Source: Phyllostachys edulis
Lineage: Eukaryota; Streptophyta; Magnoliopsida; Poales; Poaceae
DNA: 64,000 nt
Direction: 5' to 3'
Assembly: GCA_036346405.1 (NCBI GenBank)
Contig: CM070558.1
Location: forward strand, 1,054,001-1,118,000
Positions within the stretch are counted from its first letter, which is position 1, and each line of letters opens with the position of its first letter. A program made the position numbers and the translations under genes. Under the pieces are notes generated by a model, which worked only from the letters and a program-made list of their open reading frames with translations, was not told the DNA's origin and searched no databases. This document shows positions 24,010 to 36,252 of this stretch, one piece after another.

Positions 24010-24480
24010 AAACCACTAAATAATTACGAATGAGTTATGCCTAACTAATTCCTACTTAACTGATTAATTACCACTACATAAATTACTGGTAGTTCATTTC
24101 CACTAATCATTTCTGCAAACTAATTATGACTTATTAATTACCACTAAAAAAATTACCAGTACTTCATTTCCACTCATTCAATCTGCCGTAATGATGACTA
24201 CTAAACTAATTACAACTAATTAATTACCACTAAACTAATTCATTACTAGTGAACTAACTAATTATGACTAATTAATTACCTCTAAACTAACTAATTATGA
24301 TTGATTAATTACCACTAAAAAAATTACCAGTACTTCATTTCCACTTACTTAATATGCCGTAATGATGACTACTAAACTAATTACGATTAATTAATTATCA
24401 CTAAACTAATTTATTACTAGCGAACTAACTAATTACGACTAATTAATTGCCCCTAAACTATATAATTATGACTAGCTGAC
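24010..24480. repeat. AT-rich repetitive stretch upstream of MULE gene
   Basis: Multiple degenerate repeats of ACTAATTACGACTAATTAAT and TTACCACTAAA fill this interval. It lies in the 5' untranslated or promoter region of the MULE transposase and holds no coding sequence. Confidence 0.6.
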
Positions 24481-24701
24481 TAATTACGACTATAGCAATA
24501 ACGGCAAAAGCATCCGACAAATTACCTTCCCTTCGGGGGAAAGTAATTAATCAAGGCCGAGCGCCAAGCAACGAGAAGCAAGAAAACAGTTAACCTCCCA
24601 ATAAAAGTAATTATGTTACGTTCTCTGAGTTCTTAGCGACGAGTGTAAGAACGAGAATCGAAACTCAAATGAGATGAGCGAAGAGCGAGTGCCAGAGTTC
24701 G

Positions 24702-24711
24702 GTATTTATAG
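24702..24711 (-). promoter_or_regulatory. Putative TATA box of MULE transposase gene
   Basis: GGTATTTATA on the plus strand reads TATAAATACC on the minus strand. It is about 720 bp upstream of the first ATG at 23985, leaving room for a leader and intron. Tentative. Confidence 0.4.
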
Positions 24712-24899
24712 CTGAGCGGAGGAGGAGTTGCGTCGTTGGCACCGGGAATTCTGTAAGCGTTGGCGCCGGAATTTCTGGACGAGGCGACAGATGTGTGGAG
24801 AAGGGAGGAGGGACGGTGGGAAAGATGGCTACCGCGAGGTTTTTTAATTCTCCGCAGAACAATCCGGGTGCGTGGCGGGTGTGGCGGGCGGGAGGGAGG

Positions 24900-25260
24900 G
24901 CCGAGGGGGGCGTGAGTCGGGACGGTGTTGCAAGAACAATTCTGACACTAACTAACCTAACTAATTAACTAACCTAACTAACTAATTAACCCTACACTAA
25001 TTAACCCCTAACCCCGCACTGTTTTGGGGCTGGCGCATGGTGGCCATGCGCCAGCGGCTGAGGTGGTGGCCAGGCTGCGGTGGCGCATGGCTGAGGTGGA
25101 GGCCAGGCTGGGTGGTGGGGGGCACGCGGCGGTGGCGCATGTGCTGGCCATGCGCCAGCGCCAGTTGCCCGTGCGCCAGCGCCAGGTGCTGCGATAACCG
25201 GTGTTGGCATACGGTGGCCGTGCGTCAGCGGTGACGAATCTGCAAATACATGGTCGCCGT
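24900..25260. repeat. GC-rich palindromic repeats, core TGGCGCATGG
   Basis: A perfect inverted repeat with 12-bp arms (GCTGGCGCATGG, spacer TGG, CCATGCGCCAGC) lies at 25029-25055. Variants of TGGCGCATGG, CCATGCGCCAGCG and GTGCGCCAGCG recur to about 25230. An adjacent stretch (24950-25015) repeats CTAACTAA. This may be the terminal or subterminal region of the MULE or of another DNA element, but the opposite terminus is not in view. Confidence 0.5.
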
Positions 25261-26140
25261 GATCAGATCTGTAAATACGCGATGAAATAATGCGTATCCA
25301 CAAAAAATTCCGGGCACTTGGCATCCTATTGCTTGCTCCCTCCTGCATGCTGCTTTGCTTTCGTTGCAAGGACTGGACTAGATGCCGTCTGCATGTGCTA
25401 TACCTACCCCCTACGTAACCCCAGTGTCAAGTGCACGCGGATGCATGGAATTTAACCTTGCTGATCACAACACAAAAATTCAATCTCTTCGGTGATAGCT
25501 AGCTTTCCAGCTTTCTTATGTGTTTATTTTGGACATCTTCTTTGTTAGTACGTAGTGGTTATACGAGTACTATTTTTTAACATATACAAAAGTGTTTTCC
25601 CCCTTTTTGCCGTACGTGCAATCTTAACTACTTTGATTAGTACGTACTTCTTGGATTATATGTTTCTCCCTCTTCTTCGTTCGTCGTGGTCATTCATCAT
25701 CATGCACGTACGAATGAATATTACTCTCTTTATAGTGGAAGAGATCGGAATTTTTGCCAAAAATTTTCAGAATCACGCCGAGGTCCCGTTTGGCGACCGG
25801 CAACCGTCGGCTCATGATCGTACGGTCGGATTCGAGCGGCCGTGATATTGAATGCATCATGTACTGCAAAAGGAAGATATCATCTTACACTACTACTAAT
25901 TTTAGTATGCAAGCCTAATTTATTAAACAATCTATTGGTGTTATTGATTCTTCCTTTTATATGCACCAATGCCTTACCGTCCAACAACTGAGTGGGAGAA
26001 ATAGACAGGCAGTAAAAATGTTTCGCTCATCAGTCTTTGCCATTTATGAGGTAACATTTGACTGTGTCCTATTTTGGTCCATTCAACATTTAGTTAATCT
26101 ATTATTATTACTACTGACATAGGTTGTTTTTCCCTGGAAA
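25261..26140. other. Intergenic, no feature recognised
   Basis: No credible coding frame, TE terminus or RNA gene is seen. The sequence has ordinary AT-rich grass intergenic character. Confidence 0.4.
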
Positions 26141-26379
26141 TTTTTTGCAGGTGCTGTTGAAATGCTCTGGGTAAAGCATCTAAGGATTGCGAAACAAAGG
26201 CTTATACAGTTGCCATTGGAGGTGATCAAGCAAACAAAGGCCACATCTACCAGACAAGCAAGCTTCTTTGCATCTTCCAATTCCATCTTGCAACTAATAA
26301 AATGCAAAATTTCTGGTTGATTACAAGGCCCGAAACACAGAAAAGGATAATCAACCACAACTGGAATGGCAGATTAATT

Positions 26380-26665
26380 ATAGACCTAACGCTGGCCTGG
26401 ACGCTGGTGCAGTGCTCCACGACAGTGGCTGACGCGTCCATATCCTCCATGTGAAGGAGCGACTGCATTACCAACTGCAAAGGTCATCAATTCAAGAGAT
26501 TACAGGCACAATTGCACAGTCCACAACGCTATTACAACGAAAGTAGAAAAATCTGACCTAGGATAAATTGAAGGAGAGTTGACCTAATTCTTTGGGCGTA
26601 GCATGACGAGCTTGGCGATGGCGCCGAAGGGCTTTACCAGCTCCATCAACTCAGCCGAGATGAAC
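26380..26665 (-). pseudogene. Fragment of a polypyrimidine-tract-binding (PTB-type) RRM protein gene
   Basis: Two minus-strand exons are readable. The first (about 26665-26590) reads ISAELMELVKPFGAIAKLVM followed by LRPKN, then a TAG where Gln is usual, next to a GT donor. The second (about 26476-26383) reads LVMQSLLHMEDMDASATVVE, then HCTSVQASVR, after a TTTGCAG acceptor. This matches the first RRM of plant PTB homologues (type 3), which bind pyrimidine-rich RNA. Only part of one RRM is present and the first exon is broken. Because it is isolated and intron-bearing, I read it as a captured or relocated genomic fragment; no transposon termini were found around it. Confidence 0.65.
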
Positions 26666-26859
26666 CAAACACCGGAGCGAACACAGACAAGAAAAGCATA
26701 TAGCTATCAACACCAATCCATCACAACCAATAGGCTAAAAAAGGAAGCTTTTTCTTTTAAAAAAGGGGAAAGAAAAGAAATGGAGAGCAAAATCGGCGGC
26801 GCTTTGGCGAGTCACCTAGCGAGCAATTGTAAAACACCTGGAAGCAGAGACGGAGGCTT

Positions 26860-27410
26860 GTGATCCCTGCCTCGAGGGGATTGAGAAGGAGACGAAAGGG
26901 AGCGGAGCATGGGGACCGCGACATCCACAGCGGGGGAGGCTGCGGCTGGGAGACCTCATCGAAGAAGGAGGTGGAAGGGGGATGTGGTGGCCAGTGTGTG
27001 CTTGGCGGCAGCAACGGGAGGGGTGTGATTTATTATCCGAGCTGGATTCGTCGGGTGAGGAGGAGGAAGGTAAGGAGGAGCAAGGGAGGGAGGACACTGG
27101 CGGTCGGCGCCGGTGAAGGGGTCGAGCTTGTGGTGGCGGAGCTCGCTGTGGCGCGAGCGGAGGACATCGGCGACATCCTCGGCGGAGGAGCCCCAAGGAT
27201 GGCGAGGCTGGATCTGAGGGGGCAGAGGTAAAACTCGATAACACCGAGGGGGAAGGAGGAAGGTGAGGAGGAGGAAGGGAGGGAGGGTACCGGCGCTGTG
27301 GATCTCGCGGTGGTGCGTGCGGAGGACAATAGCGGCGTAGTCTGCGGACGAGCGAGGCTGCATCTGAGGAGGGGCCGAACAATCCAGAGAAGAACACGTG
27401 TGACAACGCG
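26860..27410 (-). other. Pro/Arg-rich open region with two tandem repeats
   Basis: A GC-rich interval is open for up to 196 codons on the minus strand and also open in other frames. It contains two diverged copies of a roughly 180-bp unit (about 27050-27235 and 27245-27400). Low-complexity Pro/Ser/Arg coding in several frames suggests a 5' leader or first exon of a captured gene rather than a verified protein. It lies just upstream, on the same strand, of the PTB-type fragment. Confidence 0.4.
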
Positions 27411-28600
27411 TGGCGAGCAGAGCTAGGCAGCCAGTGCGCCGACGAAGCCTCAGTTTCGATCAGACGGCGCAGACGCGCGGAGCGCTGATCCGACGGCTAA
27501 GAAAATCTTGTCGACGTGGTCACTCTCTTCTCTCCTCAAGTCTGCCGACGTAGCCTGGAACTGCATTTGGTGTGATGGCTTCTGTTTTCAGTCATAGGTC
27601 TGGTGAGTAGTGCACAAACCATAATCCTGAGTAGTGCTTATTTTTCTACGTGCTAGGGGATTTTGATGTATTGCTTCACAGACAACTCAAAATGCTACTT
27701 GTTAGTTGAGGTAATAATTCGTTCATCCTTTTGTAGAAACTGCACATGTCATTTTTTATTTTGGAAATTTCGATCATTGGCAGTCTCTTTATATTGAGTT
27801 CTTGACGGTTAGTCCATTCTGTCGATCTTATTTTCGCATGGTAATGTTGTATGGTTGAAGAGGCATCGATACGTTAGCTTCTAAATAGTCATCGTTGAAA
27901 GACAATGCACTTTTGCATGATTAATTATTGTTGGTGATGTTACAACGACCGGGATCCCGCGTCAAAGAACCAGCGTGAAGTTTTCTGTATCACACATTGT
28001 AACAGGCAATCAATTATGTTCGTAAGCATGGAATTTTGGTAGACATCTCATGTTTTTTTGCCTTCATAGTTTAGTAACAAAAAAGCTCCACAGTAACTGT
28101 TTTTGTGTGTTGGCAGTATCCACATCTGACCTAGCATTGATCAAATCAAGGTGTGTTATCTATGTCATCGTCAGGGTCCTCTCTTATACTTCAAATGTGT
28201 TTATCATTTGCCTCTTTGATGCTATACATACATATTCCTCACAGAGATTCTAGACGATGTTGTATATATAGATTCCACATGTATGCTTTGCTCCTTTTGT
28301 TGAGCTTCCTGTGAATGTTGTCCAAATTCTCTGCATATCGTAGTATGGATGTTGAGTACCCTGGACTCCCGTGTATAGCTCTTATATATGCATTATACAT
28401 ATAGTCCAAGATACTAGGATGGTATCATGTGTAAAAATGGTGAAGTCTTTTGATTTTACGCACGATTGTATTATACTATTATATAGATAGTTAAATACTA
28501 ACTGACGGCGACACACACATGCTGCAACCTGTGTAGCGTGTGTTCAATACTAACTGGCGCTATGCTCGCGTCTTTTGCCTGCACGCGCTATGTTTCTACC
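27411..28600. other. Upstream region of gene copy A
   Basis: Nothing coding is recognised. The last ~100 bp before the TATA box match the upstream region of gene copy B; further left no obvious match was seen. Confidence 0.4.
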
Positions 28601-28602
28601 TA

Positions 28603-28612
28603 GTATATATAG
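28603..28612 (+). promoter_or_regulatory. TATA box of gene copy A
   Basis: GTATATATAG lies about 100 bp before the ATG at 28709. The same TATA and the following leader (ATTCATATATATCAAGTACA) are kept at gene copy B, which supports a shared promoter. Confidence 0.65.
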
Positions 28613-28708
28613 TCAGTAAGACAATGTATGCATGCAGTTGCAGCATTTGCATCCATCGTATTCATATATATCAAGTACAGAGCGAGCAAGCACTAGCACT
28701 TAGAGGCC

Positions 28709-29665
28709 ATGGGAGGTTTCAATCCTCCTGTGCCGCAGCAGGACAGCAACTGGGAGATCCGGGTGGCGGTGCTGCTCAGCCTCCTCTTTCAGGTGCTGCT
28801 CCTCTTCGCCGGCCCCCTTCGCAAGCGCACCTCCGACCGGGTGACCCGCTTCGCCATCTGGTCCTGCTACCTCCTCGCAGACTGGGTCGCCGACCTCGCT
28901 CTCGGCCTCCTCCTCAACAACATGGGCAACATCGGCGGCAGCAGATCAGGTGGAAGCTCCTCGTCGTCGACCTCTGGTGTCGGCGGCCACACCTCAATGG
29001 ACAGCAGCAGCCCCGTCATCTTCGCCTTCTGGGCGCCGTTCCTGCTGCTGCACCTGGGCGGGCAGGACACCATCACCGCCTACTCCATCGAGGACAACGA
29101 GCTCTAGCCACGCCACCTCGTCGGCCTCCTCTTCGAGCTCTTCTCCGCCGCCGTCATCTTCCTCTGCTCCCTGCAGGGCAACTACACCATGATCCTCGCC
29201 ACCGTCCTCATGTTCGTCGTCGGCATCATCAAGTACGGCGAGCGTACCTACTCGCTCTACTCCAGCAGTGTGGACGGTATCCTCGACAACATCCTCCCCG
29301 ACCCCGACCCCGGCACCGACTATGCCAAGCTCATGACCGTATTCGGCGCCAAGGAGAAGGCTGGCCTGCCGTGGATATCGTCATCGCCAACGGCGAGGTC
29401 AAGAAGGAGCTCGATGCCCGGGAGCAAGGCCAGCAAGACCGGCTGGTGGAGAGGTTGCGCAAGATAAGCCTGGTGGCGCAGGCGTACGAGTTGTTCCGCA
29501 TCTTCCGACGTGTTTCCTATGACGTCACCCTCAGCTACAAGGAGCGCAAGATCAGCCAGGCCTACTTCCTCGACCCGGACATGACACCAACCAAGGCGTT
29601 CGAGGTGGAGGCGTGGAGCTCAACTTCCTCTACGACATGGTGCACACCAAGGCGCCCGTCGCCCA
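28709..29665 (+). pseudogene. DUF4220/DUF594 membrane protein gene, copy A, 5' part
   Basis: The ATG context and N-terminus (MGGFNPPVPQQDSNWEIRVA) are nearly identical to copy B at 56804. The sequence encodes the hydrophobic DUF4220 region. Codon 133, Trp in copy B, is TAG at 29105, ending the frame after 132 residues. Further damage includes loss of one C near 29370 (CTGCCGTGG against CTGCCCGTGG in copy B) and small indels near 29575-29610. Homology stops at GCCCA (29661-29665), the TSD of the 16.4-kb insertion, and resumes at 46050. The family is plant-specific with no firmly known biochemical role. This copy cannot make a full protein. Confidence 0.9.
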
Positions 29666-30104
29666 TGTTGGAAATTAATCTGGACTTAGTATTTGCATTT
29701 AGTTGCATGGAAGGAGTAGTGGACTGAGTGCGCACATGTGCATACAGCTTCAGCATGCGCAGACCCAGTCGGAGGCACAGCGCAAGAATTAGTCGCGAGT
29801 TAGTTGTGCTCATGAGCCGTGAGTTCAGGCTAGTGGCGTGAGTTGAGTCTGTAACGTTAGTTTGTTGAATACTTAGTTTTGCATGCACCTGGACGTGTGA
29901 GTCATGGCGCTAATCCAGGAAGTCAGTGGACGCTAGTAGTGGTTGTTAAGCCCAGTGCTAGTCTATTTAACTTTGGTTGTATCTAGTACACGAGGATCGA
30001 GAACAGAGAGAACAATGTAGTTCAGCAAATGGCAGTGCGTGTGTGTGTCCACAAGTATATGCTGTGTGTGTTTGAGTGAGTTTCCTCCTGGGTTAATCCC
30101 CACA
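29666..30104 (+). repeat. LTR 1 of the array
   Basis: 439 bp, TGTTGGAAATTAATC to TTAATCCCCACA. It is preceded by the TSD GCCCA and followed by ATTGGTATCAGAG, the tRNA-iMet primer-binding site. Confidence 0.9.
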
Positions 30105-31256
30105 ATTGGTATCAGAGTGAGGAGATGCTACCCGCGCGCGAAGTAGCATGATTTGGCGCGGCTCGGCAGTGGAACGGCGGTGCGGTGTGGCAGCAGCAGC
30201 AGCAAGCAAGACGGCGGCACGGCGCGGATGTGCACAGAGCGTATACGTGCACAGCGGCGGCCTGGAGAGGGCGCGTGCGCGCGGAGCATGCAGCAGCAGC
30301 GACGGAACAGCTCATGCATGCATGTGCAGTGGCTGTGCATTGCACTAATGCATGCAGGTGCAGCAGCAGCCCACTAGCAATGCGATGCGATGGTGCGCAG
30401 CGGCATGCGTTGGGCGGAGGTGCACGCGCACCGGCGGCGAGCCACTGTAGCACCATGTGCTAGGAACGTGACGGTGGAGGTCCGTGCGGCCGTGGCGAGG
30501 CCAGCGTGGTGTGCTGGAATCGCACGTGACGTGCGCACCGGCGGCGGTGACGTGATTGCCGTGGAGTAGGCCGACGATGGCAGTCTCCACAGGAGGTGGA
30601 GGCCGGCGGCGGCAAGGTGAGGCGGTGCGAAGCCGCCGGAAAATGGGTCGGCATGAGGCCAACAAATGGCGAAGGCATGGAGGCCGTCGTCGCAGGAAGA
30701 ATCAAGGTTGGAGTCGCCCGGTGAGTCATGTCACCGGCGGCATAGTTGTGGCGGCCAAGAGGTAACGGTGAAGAGTGGAGGCAGCGTGTCTCCAAAATAC
30801 ATGTTACCAAGGAGCGTCGTCATCAACCGACAAGACAAGATGGGCGAATGTACTGTCCATCTCCGTGTACCGACGAGAAGAAGTTGCGGTGGCGTCCATG
30901 TTCACGGTCGTGGATGGCGGGGGCGACTGTAATGTCCCTCAAGAGTGATCACGTGGCGAGAGCGACTATACTGTCCCTCAAGGAGTGCACCACGTGATAG
31001 AGAAGTGGCTGCATGGATTCGGCTACACATAAAGGAAACTTGTGTTGCTAACCCGTGTCGAGTGGGAAGGCAGAACTTCTTGAAGATAAGTGTTGAAGAC
31101 CGCTAATGGCGCGATGAGTCGTGCAAGAGGAGCCGCTGTGTGTGGCAACAAAGAGAAAGCCGCTGCGTGTGGCAACAAAGAGAAAGCCGCTGCGTGTGGC
31201 AAGAGGTTACGGGTGATCCGTCTCGAGAGTCGGCATGTCAAGATTAAGGGGGAGAT
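30105..31256 (+). mobile_element. Internal unit 1 of the array, non-coding
   Basis: The unit runs from the primer-binding site (30107-30118) to the polypurine tract AAGGGGGAGA (about 31245-31254). It is GC-rich, and open frames occur on both strands at random. A minisatellite with units GAAAGCCGCTGCGTGTGGCA at about 31130-31205 has one more copy here than in the other units. No retroviral protein motif is present, so movement would depend on enzymes from another copia element. Confidence 0.75.
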
Positions 31257-31689
31257 TATTGGAAATTAATCTGGACTTAGTATTTGCATTTAGTTGCATG
31301 GAAGGAGTAGTGGATGAGTGCGACATGTGCATGCAACCGCATGCGAGACCAGTCGGAGGCACAACGTAAGAATTAGTCGCGAGTTAGTTGTGCTCATGAG
31401 CCGTGAGTTCAAAGCTAGTGGCGTGAGTTGAGTCTGTAACGTTAGTTTGTTGAGTAGTTAGTTTTGCATGCACCTAGGCGTGTGAGTCATGGCGCTAATC
31501 CGAAGTCGATGGGCGCTAGTAGTGGTTGTTAAGCCCGGTGCAAGTCTATTTAACTTTGGTTGTATCTAGTACACGAGGATCGAGAACAGAGAGAACAATG
31601 TAGTTCAAACAAATGGCGGTGTGTGTGTGTGTGTCCACAAGTATATGCTCTGTGTGTTTGAGTGAGTTTTCTCTGGGTTAATCCCCACA
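31257..31689 (+). repeat. LTR 2 of the array
   Basis: 433 bp copy. Its first dinucleotide is TA instead of TG, and it has several single-base losses relative to LTR 1. The following primer-binding site reads ATTGGTATCGAGCG. Confidence 0.85.
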
Positions 31690-32604
31690 ATTGGTATCGA
31701 GCGAGGAGATGCTACGTGGAGAAGTAGCACGATTTGGCGCTGCTCGGCGAGAACGGCGGTGCGGTGTGGCGGAAGAAGCGGCGGCAATGGCGCCCGTGGC
31801 GCGCGCGGATGTGCAAATAGCGTATATGTGCATAGTGGCGGCGAGGAGAGCGCGTCTTGCGCTGAGCATGCAAAGAAGAAATGACGGAACAGCTCATGCA
31901 TGCATGTGCGATGGGTGCATTGCACTAATGCATGCAGTGCAGAAGCAAACCACTAGCAATGCGATGCGATGGTGCGCAGCGCATGCATTGGGCGGAGGTG
32001 TACGCGCACCGGCGGCGAGCCACTGTAGCACCATGTGCTAGGAACGTGACGGTGGAGGTCCGTGCGGCCGTGGCGAGGCCAGCGTGGTGTGCTGGAATTG
32101 CACGTGACGTGCGCACCAACGGCGGTGACGTGATTGCCGTGGAGTAGGCCGACGATGGCAGTCTCCACAGGAGGTGGAGGCCGGCGGCGGTAAGGTGAGG
32201 CGGTGCGAAGCCGCCGGGAAATGGGTCGGCATGAGGCCAACAAATGGCGAAGGCATGGAGGCCGTCGTCGCAGGAAGAATCAAGGTTGGAGTCGCCCGGT
32301 GAGTCATGTCACCGGCGGCATAGTTGTGGCGGCCAAGAGGTAACGGTGAAGAGTGGAGGCAGCGTGTCTCCAAAATAAATGTTACCAAGGAGCGTCGTCA
32401 TCAACCGACAAGACAAGATGGGCGAATGTACTGTCCATCTCCGTGTACCGACGAGAAGAAGTTGCGGTGGCGTCCATGTTCACGGTCGTGGATGGCGGGG
32501 GCGACTGTAATGTCCCTCAAGAGTGATCACGTGGCGAGAGCGACTATACTGTCCCTCAAGGAGTGCACCACGTGATAGAGAAGTGGCTGCATGGATTCGG
32601 CTAC
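31690..32604 (+). mobile_element. Internal unit 2 of the array, left part
   Basis: Matches internal unit 1 from its start up to GGATTCGGCTAC, where the Sirevirus inserted (TSD GCTAC, 32600-32604). The unit continues at 43651-43853. Non-coding. Confidence 0.85.
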
Positions 32605-34497
32605 TGTTGGACCGAAAAGGCGACTAGAGGGGGGTGAATAGGAGCACTATCTATTTTTTGCTTTAATCTGATTCAAACATGATATTGACTCCAATAGCTA
32701 TGAGAACTATGAAGATCAATATATGTAAGTGTAGCGGAAGACTTGTACTTAATCCCCTTCAAACCCCCAAAAGAAACGAGCAAAAACACAAAAATCAGCC
32801 TGACGAACAGTGCTGATGAACAGTAACGGTCGAACCAGATGAACAGTGCGGTTGTACCGCAGTCCGGTCGAACCGGATGAACAGTGTCGGTCGTTCCGCA
32901 TGAACAGTAAAATCAGGCGAATGAACAGTAAACAGCCTGAAAAACAAAAACAAAAATCGACGTGACTTTTGATCCGCTTGGCCAAACTCCACCAAATTTG
33001 AATCACATCTTCCTAATGATGTCAGGAACCTATTCCAAGCGACGATCGAGAAGATCCACGTCAAAGTTTTGATCTTTTTGCATTTTACCGAAGGAGGGTT
33101 CAAAACCAAGCAAAAACGTAAAACTTGATCCAAAACTTGCTCGTGGGTGGATGATGATCAAGATGACCTTAGATGGGTTCCCACATGTCCCAGTAAGCAA
33201 GATCAAGAAGAAAAACCAAGCAAAAACTCGCGGATCAAAGAAAGACCTCAAATCACCAAATAGAGAGAAAGAAAACAAATGAACTCATCTTTGAGAGAAC
33301 TTTCTTTGGATTGATTTGATGTGGTATTGGTTTACAGCCACTCCATCATGGAGGACAAAGACTCAATACATGAGCACGAAATCAAATCCAACTCTCTAGA
33401 ACCCTAACTCCACTAATCCTCTCCCTAAGCACAAAAACAAAACTAGGGTTTACAATGCAATGAAAGGATTGAGGTGGCTGTCCAAAGACACCCCTATTTA
33501 TAGTGGAGGCTTAGACCTTCTAGAAGAGTAACCCTAATGGGCTCCGTTAAGGCCCAAAACAAACGGGTCACACACGCACGCATCTCAAAGCGCCGTCTTC
33601 ACTTTTCTTGACCTAATCCACTTCTTGACGCACCGACTTGCGCCATGGGTTGGCATTAGGTCACCAAGGCGTATTTGGTGAAATTACCAAAATACCCCTT
33701 CTCGATCTTTTGCAAAGACCGAGTCCCATCTTCGTGAAGCACCTCCCATGCTTCGCCACGTGTAGGTTGATCCGGTGGCTCTCTTCATGTCGGCAAGTCT
33801 CTCCCATCCGGCCCCACCGAAACCACCATGGCACTTGCACCGACCCGCCGCTTGATCGAACTCCGTCAGACCGAATCGCCTGTTCGGTCACCTTTGTCCC
33901 TCTTCGCAATGCTTGACTCCATTGACCTCACTGGCATCCTCGATCGTTTCGGACCTCGGCTCTCCAAGCTTAGTCCCGATCATCTCGCCGATTGACCGTC
34001 ATTGACCTCCAAGCAACTCGCACATCAATAGACAAAGAAATCGAATCCGGAAACAAGTTCTTCACAACTTGACCCACGTTAGTCAAAACATGCATCATGC
34101 AACACATATGCCATGAAACCCATGAACTTGACCTAACCCAAAAGCAATTCTCCAATTGAAAAGACAATCAGCACAAAATCGGTACTACCGCCATGTTATG
34201 GCCGGGACCGCACCCATAACTGCGGTTGTACCGCTACCCAAAGAAAACCAAAACATCCCAAAATACACTCGTTCTGGAAAAACCATACCGCACACATGCG
34301 GTCATTCCGCGATGCGGTACTACCGGCAACCAAGGCATGGTACTATTCAAGATCATGGCCGGTCATCTTCATGACTTACGCGCAGAGACGACCGATTATC
34401 CTAACACTTGCTGAAAAGCTGTTTCGACAAACCGAGAATGACATTGCCAATTGTAACATCATCCTAAGATCTCAGGCATATCCCCATGATATCCACA
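32605..34497 (-). repeat. 3' LTR of Sirevirus
   Basis: Direct-repeat partner of 41744-43645, with numerous small differences. Near 32795-32940 it holds repeated ATGAACAGT motifs interspersed with GGTCGAACC and GCGGTTGTACCGC. No coding sequence. Confidence 0.9.
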
Positions 34498-36252
34498 ATC
34501 TCCCCCTTGATGAACACATTGGCAATTTCCCACAAATGCAAATTTTGAGGTTTGAAAAGTAAAAACTCGACGTTTTCGCTCAAAGGCACAACTTGGTCCA
34601 AAAGCAAGAAAAAGCAAAGGAAAAGACCAAGTTAGCTCCAGAATAGTATCAGCAAGTGAGATACGGCAAAAGAAAGCGAGAAAGCTTCATTTTCCAGAAA
34701 CGGGTCAAAATCTCACTTAAGGTCCATATGAAAGAACAATTGTTCGATATGACCTTTGATCATTGTGAGGATCAAGAATTGCAATTCAAGTTCAGAAAAG
34801 ACAATAAAACCATAAGAATGCAAATAAGAAACTCCCCCTCACTATGATCCTCAGATTTTAAAATTTTCTCCAAGTAGCTCCCCCTTTTTCATAACTCCCA
34901 TTTTTCAAATATCTTCTCCCTTTTAACACAAAGTTTTGAAATATCTTCTCCCCCTTTGACAATGGAGTCATCAAGGAATCACGCCTTCCTCTCGTCCAGA
35001 GATGACAAATGCAGAATGAGGAAAAAGGATAAGATGGAGCATGCATGAAATGCAATAGAGTGGCTTCAATTTTTTGTATTTTTCAATTGTTGAGTACAAG
35101 AAGCTTTGGAGATTACCCAAAAGAACAAGCTAGCATTTCTAAAGTTGCACAAACAACATATCAAGCCTAACAGCGCTAGCAAGATCATGATAAAACATAT
35201 ATAACAAAGCTAAGCAAGAAGGCTCAATATAAAGCAATGAATTTTAGCATTTTAAGCAAAGCTTCAAATCTAGCAAGTTCATCAACAGGGATCCTAAAAT
35301 GATACTGGCCATGTCAAAATGTCAACGTAAGATCCAAAAAGCTAACAATGACCACATTAAGAGACAAATAGGTCCTGAATTGAATCATTTTGTTCATTTT
35401 TCTCAAACGCCCATTTTTCAACAGTTTTTGAATATTGAAGTTGACTAATGGTCTAACTTAGTGACAAGATCCTGGACTAGGAGCCATCCACAAACTCATC
35501 CTAAGTTTCGACCAAAAGTTGATTAAAGGTATATCTTAGTGAAGAAGATCCTGGACTAGGAGCCATCCACAAACTCTTCCTAAGCTTCTACCAGGGCGAC
35601 AAATCTTGAGGTTCATGTCAGTTGTGACAAGCAGTCCCCATGAGATCGTCTGGATCATCAAACTATCTCCAAGTTCATGTCTTTGACATGTAGTCTCGTA
35701 AGAGTAGTTTGGCACAAATTAAGCATAAGACAATCTTGAATATTGATTTTTCATTTTTCACAAGAACAGTTTTAGATTCTCAAGAACACAAGAAGCTCAA
35801 GTAATGATCAAAGCTAGATTCAAGAGCTAACAAAGCAATTTTGACAGGGCCAATGTCACAAAAGGAGCACTAATTAAGAATCGGCTAAACAATTCACAAA
35901 TTGCTAATTTCTTAATTCAAGTTGTTTTTCAAGTTCTAGCTCATACAGCAAAGACTTAGCTACACATGTGAAAGCATGATAATTCTAGCAAGTCAAAGAA
36001 CTAGACATGGCATTGAGCAAGAATTTGAAACACTAAAGCTCCAAAGGGTAATAAGCAAAGCTTCATCAATATTAAAAGATAAGCAGACAAGCTTATATTA
36101 CAATGCATCTTTTTGGATTTTTCATATGAATGCAATATGATACAATGAGATGCAAGAAAAGCTCAAAAGACCTAAAAGATCAACAAGCTCAAAAGAAGAT
36201 CAAATAAAAGATCAAATGGACAAGGAAAGATCAGAAGAGATCCAACTCCCCC
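34498..36252 (-). repeat. Sirevirus 3' non-coding region with repeated polypurine-like tracts
   Basis: The polypurine tract proper is at 34498-34510 (reverse of AAGGGGGAGA). Further plus-strand CTCCCCCT runs occur near 34832, 34878, 34950 and 36245. A tandem repeat of about 80 bp containing GATCCTGGACTAGGAGCCAT lies at about 35437-35590. No envelope-like frame is recognisable. Multiplied polypurine tracts between pol and the 3' LTR are a published hallmark of Sireviruses. Confidence 0.7.

Noticed and set aside
30105..31000. Overlapping open frames of 60-116 codons in the array interiors
   Set aside because: They occur on both strands, vary between units and show no gag or pol motif; GC-rich non-coding sequence explains them.
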